Below, in pieces: positions 58,799 to 64,000 of a stretch of DNA of 64,000 nucleotides. The DNA comes from Rhodococcus erythropolis NBRC 15567 (GTDB lineage Bacteria; Actinomycetota; Actinomycetes; Mycobacteriales; Mycobacteriaceae): positions 49,254 through 113,253 of the forward strand of contig NZ_BCRM01000025.1 of NCBI RefSeq assembly GCF_001552595.1. Reading direction: 5' to 3'. Below the pieces are notes generated by a model that saw nothing but the letters and a program-made list of their open reading frames with translations, ran no database searches and was not told where the DNA came from. Position 1 is the stretch's first letter; the number at the start of each line of letters is the position of its first letter. Position numbers and translations under genes: made by a program.

Positions 58799-59377
58799 TC
58801 AGACTTCAGTCGCATCGAGGTCGCGTCTGGCTAAGGTAACGAAATCGTCTGAGTGAAGAGTCATCTCGCCAAGTCGGGAAAAGCTAGATCCGTACATCTC
58901 GTCCACCACGGTCACATCGCTACCTGGCTGGGCAGCCGAAGAAAGGGCAATGACAACTCCGTTTACTATGTCGAGTTCGTTCTCGAGATAGCGTGCGATG
59001 GCCCCTGATCCGACGATCATGGCTTTAAGGCTGGAGCTTCGAAGTTGGTTTGTAGCGTCGTTCAGGATACCTTGGTTGGCGTAGAATAGCTGGCTATTTT
59101 GAGGTGCGGGATTGGCGCGACACACCTGTCCGATCCAGGAGTAAGCCGAATATGCTGCAATCCAATTCGATCGAGCCGCCCAGTAGATCCCGTAAGATTC
59201 TTGTCTTTTGGACTTCAGGAAATCTCTGGAGGCGTTCTTTTCTTGCTTTATCGCGATCTCCCACGCGAGATTTTCTTTCTGCGTTTCTGTTCGCTTCGTG
59301 ACGTGGATGTTGTATGCGCCCACAAGGGCGCCGATCACCGTAGTCAGCAGTAGGAGAGAGAACTGATTGCTGTTCAT
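58799..59377 (-). CDS. Hypothetical membrane-anchored protein
   Basis: 192 residues: one N-terminal TM (about 7-25) and a long soluble helical part. GC is visibly lower than in neighbours, and codons such as TTA/AGA are more frequent, suggesting recent gain. No family recognised. GAGAGAG lies upstream of the ATG. Confidence 0.6.
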   Translation of the reverse strand: MNSNQFSLLLLTTVIGALVGAYNIHVTKRTETQKENLAWEIAIKQEKNASRDFLKSKRQESYGIYWAARSNWIAAYSAYSWIGQVCRANPAPQNSQLFYANQGILNDATNQLRSSSLKAMIVGSGAIARYLENELDIVNGVVIALSSAAQPGSDVTVVDEMYGSSFSRLGEMTLHSDDFVTLARRDLDATEV

Positions 59378-59573
59378 TGTTCGATTGCCCCCGCCGGTTT
59401 GATTCGTTCACGTATCTGGCCATGCCGTCGTGAAATTACCGTCTACCACCGACACCGTCGGGCAGTCCCATTCGACTTAGAACTTAACCAATAGATCGTT
59501 CCGCTATGGCACCCTCGCGAACCGGTATCGCTCGAGTATTGTCTGGCCTCCGGTAGTCGGGCATGGTCGAAGC

Positions 59574-60095
59574 ATGACCGTGCAGGTAGTTGTGATGGGT
59601 GTGGCCGGTGCGGGAAAGAGCACCGTGGCAGTAGGTCTCGCCACGTCTCTCGGAGCAGACTTCGTCGACGGTGACGATCTCCATCCCGAGTCCAATGTCG
59701 CCAAGATGCGTTCGGGGACACCGTTGACCGACGAAGATCGCGTGCCGTGGCTCGACGCGATCGCGGCCTGGTTGTCCGGGCGTGCCGATGCGGGACGAAC
59801 AGGCGTCGTTGCCTGTTCGGCTCTGCGGAAGGACTATCGGGACCGGTTGCGCCCGGACGGTCTTGACGTGCAGTTCGTCCACCTGGACGGTGAATTCGAG
59901 ACTATCTCCGCACGTATGCGTTCCCGCGCCGGGCACTTCATGCCGGAGAGTCTGCTCATCTCCCAGTTCGAGGCTCTCGAACCGCTTACGGACGACGAGC
60001 GCGGCATCACGCTGAATGTCGTATCCAAACCGAGCACACTGGTGGGCGAGGCAGTCGACTACATCCATACATCTCAGAGGAGCGTCACAGCGTGA
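59574..60095 (+). CDS. gntK: Gluconokinase
   Basis: 173 residues. P-loop 'MGVAGAGKSTVAVGLA', 'DGDDLHPESNVAKM' and 'ACSALRKDYRDRLR' are GntK signatures; 'FMPESLLISQFEALEPL' ends the fold. Phosphorylates gluconate to 6-phosphogluconate. Its stop overlaps the SDR start by 4 bp. Confidence 0.94.
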   Translation: MTVQVVVMGVAGAGKSTVAVGLATSLGADFVDGDDLHPESNVAKMRSGTPLTDEDRVPWLDAIAAWLSGRADAGRTGVVACSALRKDYRDRLRPDGLDVQFVHLDGEFETISARMRSRAGHFMPESLLISQFEALEPLTDDERGITLNVVSKPSTLVGEAVDYIHTSQRSVTA

Positions 60096-60874
60096 GTAGC
60101 ACCGCAAGCCCCGGCCCGTTCGACATTTCCGGGAAGGTCGCGCTGGTGACGGGTTCGAGCCGAGGCATCGGCTCGGCCCTCGCTACTGGTCTCGCCGAGG
60201 CGGGTGCGGTAGTGGTGCTCAACAGCCGAAATGTCGACGTGCTCGAAGCCGAGCGTCGACGCATCGCCGACGCGACCGGTGCAACGGTGCACGCATTCGC
60301 TTTCGACGTCACCGATTCGGCTGCCGTCCGGGATGCGGCGACACGCATCGAGGCGGAGGTCGGCCCGGTCGAGATCGTTGTCAACAACACCGGCGTGCAG
60401 CACCGTGCCCCGCTTCTCGAGTTCGGCGACGACGACTTCCGGCGTGTCATGGACACCAACCTGACCAGTGCGTTCTACGTCGGACGTGAATTCGCCCGAG
60501 CCATGGTCGAGCGCGGACACGGGAAGATCGTCAATATCTGCTCGGTGCAGAGCGAGCTCGGCCGAGCGGGAATCGCACCGTACGCGGCCAGTAAGGGCGG
60601 GCTCAAAATGCTCACTCGCGGAATGTGCGCCGACTGGGCACCCTTCGGTTTGCAGATCAACGCGATCGCACCGGGATACTTCGACACCGAACTGACCTCT
60701 GCGCTGGTCAACGATCCGGAGTTCACCGCGTGGCTCGCCAAGCGGACACCCGCCGGACGCTGGGGCCGTACCGAGGAGCTGATCGGGTCGCTACTGTTCT
60801 TGGCATCCCCGGCTTCGGATTTCGTCAACGGTCAGATCCTCTACGTCGACGGCGGAATGACGGCCGTCGTCTGA
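60092..60874 (+). CDS. SDR oxidoreductase, gluconate 5-dehydrogenase-like
   Basis: 260 residues from GTG 60092. 'VTGSSRGIGSALA' (cofactor), 'NNTGVQHR' , Ser in 'NICSVQSELGR' and Y-x3-K in 'YAASKGG'. The closest family by motif is 5-ketogluconate reductase (IdnO/Ga5DH), in line with the coupled gluconokinase. Reversibly interconverts gluconate and 5-ketogluconate. Confidence 0.85.
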   Translation: MSSTASPGPFDISGKVALVTGSSRGIGSALATGLAEAGAVVVLNSRNVDVLEAERRRIADATGATVHAFAFDVTDSAAVRDAATRIEAEVGPVEIVVNNTGVQHRAPLLEFGDDDFRRVMDTNLTSAFYVGREFARAMVERGHGKIVNICSVQSELGRAGIAPYAASKGGLKMLTRGMCADWAPFGLQINAIAPGYFDTELTSALVNDPEFTAWLAKRTPAGRWGRTEELIGSLLFLASPASDFVNGQILYVDGGMTAVV

Positions 60875-60919
60875 TTGTCCGCTGTTAGATCGTCCGCTAC
60901 TCGAACAGAAAGCACCCAC

Positions 60920-61846
60920 ATGACAGACGCCAGCGCCCCTCGCATCCACCTCGGTCCCGTCGAGGATCCTCACGTCGCCGACGGAATACGCCGAGCCGGT
61001 GGAGTTCTCGTTCCACTGGCAGAAGCCGAGGGCGTCGTGTGGGTACAGGGGCCGGAGACGTTCCCGTCGGCGCTACCCGATTCGGTTCGCTGGGTGCAGT
61101 TGCCGTTCGCCGGGATCGAGCCCTGGTTCGACGCCGGGGTGATCGACGACAAGCGGGTCTGGACGTCTGCTGCCGGAGCGTACGCGGGCAATGTTGCCGA
61201 ACATACGATGATGCTTCTCCTCGCCGGAGTTCGCTCTCTCCCCGAACAATTGGCAGCGCAGTCGTGGCGCAAGGAAGAGTTCGACCCGCGGGTGGGCACT
61301 TTGCAGGGCTCGACAGTGGCGATCATCGGTTGCGGCGGAATCGGCCGTGCGTTGATCCCGTACCTCGCCGCGTCCAAAGTCAAGGTCATCGCGATCACCC
61401 GCTCCGGGACCCCCGTCGAAGGCGCTTCCGAAACGCTCTCAGCCGATCGCACCGGCGAAATCTGGTCCAAGGCTGATCACTTCGTGATTGCAGCACCGTC
61501 GACATCCGCGACGCGGCATCTGGTCGGCAAGGCCGAACTGGACCAGATGTCGGAGTCGAGCTGGATCGTGAACATCGCGCGTGGCACCCTCGTCGACACG
61601 GACGCATTGGTCGACGCCCTCGAAGCCGGTTCGATCGGCGGGGCGGCACTGGACGTCACCGATCCCGAGCCGTTGCCGGACGGGCATCGGTTGTGGAAGC
61701 TGCCCAACGCGATCATCACTCCACACGTCGCCAACCCGGCTACGACGCTCACCCGCGTCCTGGCAGATCACGTTGCAACCAACGTGGCCCGGTTCGCCGC
61801 AGGTGACGACCTCACCGCTGTGATCGATCCGTCGGCGGGCTACTGA
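60920..61846 (+). CDS. D-isomer 2-hydroxyacid dehydrogenase
   Basis: 308 residues. NAD-binding 'GCGGIGRALIPYL'; catalytic Arg in 'NIARGTLVDTDALVDAL', Glu in 'DPEPLP', His in 'ITPHVANP'. In this operon it may reduce 2-ketogluconate or a related ketoacid. ATG 60920 by family length. Overlaps the convergent LysR gene by 7 bp. Confidence 0.88.
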   Translation: MTDASAPRIHLGPVEDPHVADGIRRAGGVLVPLAEAEGVVWVQGPETFPSALPDSVRWVQLPFAGIEPWFDAGVIDDKRVWTSAAGAYAGNVAEHTMMLLLAGVRSLPEQLAAQSWRKEEFDPRVGTLQGSTVAIIGCGGIGRALIPYLAASKVKVIAITRSGTPVEGASETLSADRTGEIWSKADHFVIAAPSTSATRHLVGKAELDQMSESSWIVNIARGTLVDTDALVDALEAGSIGGAALDVTDPEPLPDGHRLWKLPNAIITPHVANPATTLTRVLADHVATNVARFAAGDDLTAVIDPSAGY

Positions 61847-62763
61847 CCGCTCGCGTTGGTTCCCTTCACATAGTCGGCCACGACGGTGCGCAGAACATCG
61901 CGCACCGCCTCGGCCGGTTTGGAGAGGGGCTGATTGGCCGGGGTGCCAAGGGAGACATGCACTTCGATGCCCGGCTCGATGCGTCGTAGCTCGAGGGCTT
62001 CGACGTCCATGACCCTGCGGGCCACCGACCACGGCAGGACCGTCGCACCCAATCCGGTGCGTACGGCCTCGGACAGAGTCATCACCGATTCCACTTCGGC
62101 CACGACGTTCGGTTGCTGCTCTGCGCGGTCGAAAGCCTGCTCCACCACCTTGCGGATGGTGTGCATCCGACCCGGAAGCAATAGCGGCAGTTCGGCGATC
62201 TCGGACAGGGAGATGTCGGATCCCGATTCGCCTGCCAGTCCGGTACCGAACGGCGCGACCACCACCAACTCCTCGGTGAGCAAGCGCTCGAATGTCACAC
62301 CCTTGATCGGGCCGGCGTCGTACAACAACGCCAGATCCATGCGACCGGTCATCATCGCTTCGCTGAGCACACCACCGAAGTTCTCGTTGATGTGCAACAA
62401 GATATTCGGATGCTGCTCGCGCACACGGGCCAAGAGCGGCAACGCAATTGCCGTCGCGGTGCTGTACGGGGCGAGGCCGACGGAGACGCCACCCGCCAGC
62501 GCCCGTCCGACCACGGACACCTCGGCCTGAGCACTCTCCACCTGACGCAGAATCACCTGAGCATGCCGATAGAGTGCATGCCCCGCATCGGTCGGTTCGA
62601 CACCCTGTTTGCTGCGGATCAGGAGTTGCTGACCGAACTGCGTTTCCAGCGATGTCATCTGTTGGCTCAGGGCGGGTTGTGCGATGTGCAGGATGTCGGC
62701 GGCTCGGGTGATGCTGCCGGCATCGACAATTCGTACGAACGAGTAGAGCCTTCTCGTGTCCAT
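61840..62763 (-). CDS. LysR-family regulator
   Basis: 307 residues. HTH at 3-60 ('ITRAADILHIAQPALSQQMTSLE'), then the two-lobe effector domain. Resembles the Nac/CynR branch in its spacing. ATG 62763 gives the family start MDTRRL. Divergent from pxpA with a 191-bp gap, so it likely controls oxoproline use. Confidence 0.88.
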   Translation of the reverse strand: MDTRRLYSFVRIVDAGSITRAADILHIAQPALSQQMTSLETQFGQQLLIRSKQGVEPTDAGHALYRHAQVILRQVESAQAEVSVVGRALAGGVSVGLAPYSTATAIALPLLARVREQHPNILLHINENFGGVLSEAMMTGRMDLALLYDAGPIKGVTFERLLTEELVVVAPFGTGLAGESGSDISLSEIAELPLLLPGRMHTIRKVVEQAFDRAEQQPNVVAEVESVMTLSEAVRTGLGATVLPWSVARRVMDVEALELRRIEPGIEVHVSLGTPANQPLSKPAEAVRDVLRTVVADYVKGTNASGQ

Positions 62764-62838
62764 GCTGTGCAAACTACCAGCTCAACGGACATATCGAATT
62801 CCGATCACCCCAACGCGAAACGGTATTAACAACCCTTT

Positions 62839-62868
62839 GGTGTTCCTGAGTAGCGTCCCAGAAACACC
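62839..62868. promoter_or_regulatory. Inverted repeat between lysR and pxpA
   Basis: GGTGTT (62839-62844) and AACACC (62863-62868) form a 6-bp inverted repeat with an 18-bp spacer, extended by T/A pairs on one side. Placed in the divergent gap, it is a plausible LysR site. Confidence 0.35.
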
Positions 62869-62954
62869 GAAGTCGACACACAGAACTTCGACAGTCGGAC
62901 CAACCACGGGCAACGGCGCCCGTACGAACAAGTAAACGAACCGGAAGGACCGAA

Positions 62955-63758
62955 ATGGCAACCAGCATCGATCTTGTCGCCGATCTCGGCGAAGGATTCG
63001 GCACGTGGACCATGGGCGCCGACGATGCTCTGCTCGACACGCTGACTTCGGCCAACATCGCTTGTGGATTCCATGCAGGCGATCCACGAACCATGGACGC
63101 GACCGTTCGGGGGTGCGTATCCCGCGGTATCGGAATCGGCGCGCATCCGAGTTTTCCGGACCTCGCCGGATTCGGCCGTCGCGCGATGGATCTCAGCGAG
63201 AACGAGGTCCGAACCGACGTGCTGTTCCAACTCGGCGCCCTTCATGCCTTTGCAGTCGCGAACGGAACGTCGTTGTCGCACATCGCTCCCCACGGCAAGC
63301 TCGGGAATCTTGTTGCCGTACGCCAGGATTACGCCCGCGCCGTCGTCGATGCGGTCACGGCCTTCGATCCGTCGTTGATCGTGCTCGCCCAGGACGGGGC
63401 GTTGGCCGACGAGGCGACTGCCCGCGGATTGTGCGTCGGCATCGTCGGAATCGCGGATCGCGCATACAACTCCGACGGAACTCTCGTGGCCCGCAGCGAG
63501 CCGGGAGCAGTGATTCACGATGTCGACGTTCTGGTCGAACGGACCGTTCGGATGGTGGTCGAGGAAGTCGTCGAAGCTGTGGACGGCACGTTGATCCCGG
63601 TTGTCGCCGACACGGTCCTCGTGCACGGTGACAACCCCGGTGCCGTCGCGAATGCGAAAGCGATTCGCGCCGCGCTCGAGGCCGCCGGTGTCACCATTGC
63701 GCCGCTGGCCCAGGTCGTGGCGTCACGGCGGGCCCGTGATGTCGGGTGTTCCGCGTGA
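62955..63758 (+). CDS. pxpA: 5-oxoprolinase subunit A (LamB/YcsF family)
   Basis: 267 residues. 'SIDLVADLGEGFGTW', 'NIACGFHAGDP' , 'IGAHPSFPDLAGFGRR' and 'VLVHGDNPGA' are LamB/YcsF signatures. With PxpB and PxpC it hydrolyses 5-oxoproline to glutamate with ATP. Stop overlaps pxpB start by 4 bp. Confidence 0.94.
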   Translation: MATSIDLVADLGEGFGTWTMGADDALLDTLTSANIACGFHAGDPRTMDATVRGCVSRGIGIGAHPSFPDLAGFGRRAMDLSENEVRTDVLFQLGALHAFAVANGTSLSHIAPHGKLGNLVAVRQDYARAVVDAVTAFDPSLIVLAQDGALADEATARGLCVGIVGIADRAYNSDGTLVARSEPGAVIHDVDVLVERTVRMVVEEVVEAVDGTLIPVVADTVLVHGDNPGAVANAKAIRAALEAAGVTIAPLAQVVASRRARDVGCSA

Positions 63759-64000
63759 AGACCTACGTCGCCGACTGTGGTGACGCCGCCGTTCGCGTCA
63801 ATGTCAGCGGCGGGACCGCCGAGCAGAACTGGAACACTGTCCGATCGATCGCCGCACGATTCGATCTCGGTGCCGACGGCATCGTCAGCGTCATCCCGAC
63901 GTACGACGCCCTTCTGGTCGAGTTCGACAACCTCCTCACCGACCACGACGCCGTCCGCGGCCTGGTTCGCGAAGCAACGACTATCCCCCGACCGCTGGAA
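63755..64000 (+). CDS. pxpB: 5-oxoprolinase subunit B (partial, runs off window)
   Basis: First 82 codons from GTG 63755, in 4-bp overlap with pxpA. 'DCGDAAVRVNVSGG' and 'IPTYDALLVEFDN' match the N-terminal domain of KipI/PxpB (allophanate hydrolase subunit 1). The rest, and probably pxpC, lie beyond the window. Confidence 0.85.
   Translation, partial: MKTYVADCGDAAVRVNVSGGTAEQNWNTVRSIAARFDLGADGIVSVIPTYDALLVEFDNLLTDHDAVRGLVREATTIPRPLE

Overview
The window reads as chromosome of a high-GC, mycolic-acid-containing actinomycete, most likely Rhodococcus (R. erythropolis group). The reasons are arabinogalactan genes (aftA, dprE1, dprE2, glfT1, glfT2, wzm/wzt), two MspA-type porins, the proteasome activator Bpa with its GQYL tail, many GTG starts and frequent 4-bp ATGA/GTGA overlaps. 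Assignment is from remembered protein families and gene order; no search was run.

Layout. 0-5.4 kb: an XRE regulator divergent from a methionine aminopeptidase, a large membrane protein, an MspA-like porin, an ANTAR-like membrane protein and a TetR regulator. 5.4-10.1 kb: dprE1-dprE2-aftA on the minus strand with a GtrA-family gene divergent. 10.2-12.1 kb: a PIN-like protein and an HSL-type esterase. 12.1-17.5 kb: a TetR regulator divergent from a four-gene catabolic operon (cyclase, FAH-type hydrolase, thiolase, acyl-CoA ligase). 17.5-19.5 kb: an ATP-grasp enzyme and an HtrA-like protease. 19.5-35.7 kb: cell-envelope glycan region with rmlA-rmlC-gtrA-GT2, rmlB, an epimerase-GT2 pair, methyltransferases, a YfhO-like membrane protein, glfT2, rsgA, glfT1-wzt-wzm and bpa. 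35.8-39.8 kb: an aminotransferase-V-fold protein lacking the PLP lysine, a quinone oxidoreductase, an FMN alpha-hydroxyacid oxidase and a MarR regulator. 39.87 kb: tRNA-Ser(UGA) with a terminator.

From 40.6 to about 49.9 kb lies an accessory block: MspA-like porin, small secreted protein, two-TM protein, a 998-residue secreted protein ending in an HNH nuclease domain, an overlapping SUKH-like immunity gene, a tandem pair of unknown paralogs (the first cut by an in-frame TGA where the second has Trp), another unknown, a C-terminal gene fragment, an Imm52-like gene and a toroid-fold protein. This looks like a polymorphic-toxin locus with immunity gene turnover.

From 50.5 to 58.8 kb is a nitrogen operon: an ammonium channel carrying a fused C-terminal PII-like domain, then ureABC, ureE, ureF, ureG, ureD and a urea transporter. 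The end holds a gluconate-type module (gluconokinase, SDR, 2-hydroxyacid dehydrogenase) and a LysR gene divergent from pxpA-pxpB (5-oxoprolinase), pxpB running off the window.

The observations I rate highest are the Amt-PII fusion whose T-loop lacks the modifiable tyrosine, the porin-linked HNH toxin/immunity locus, the nonsense-interrupted paralog pair, and the aminotransferase-fold protein with no active-site lysine.
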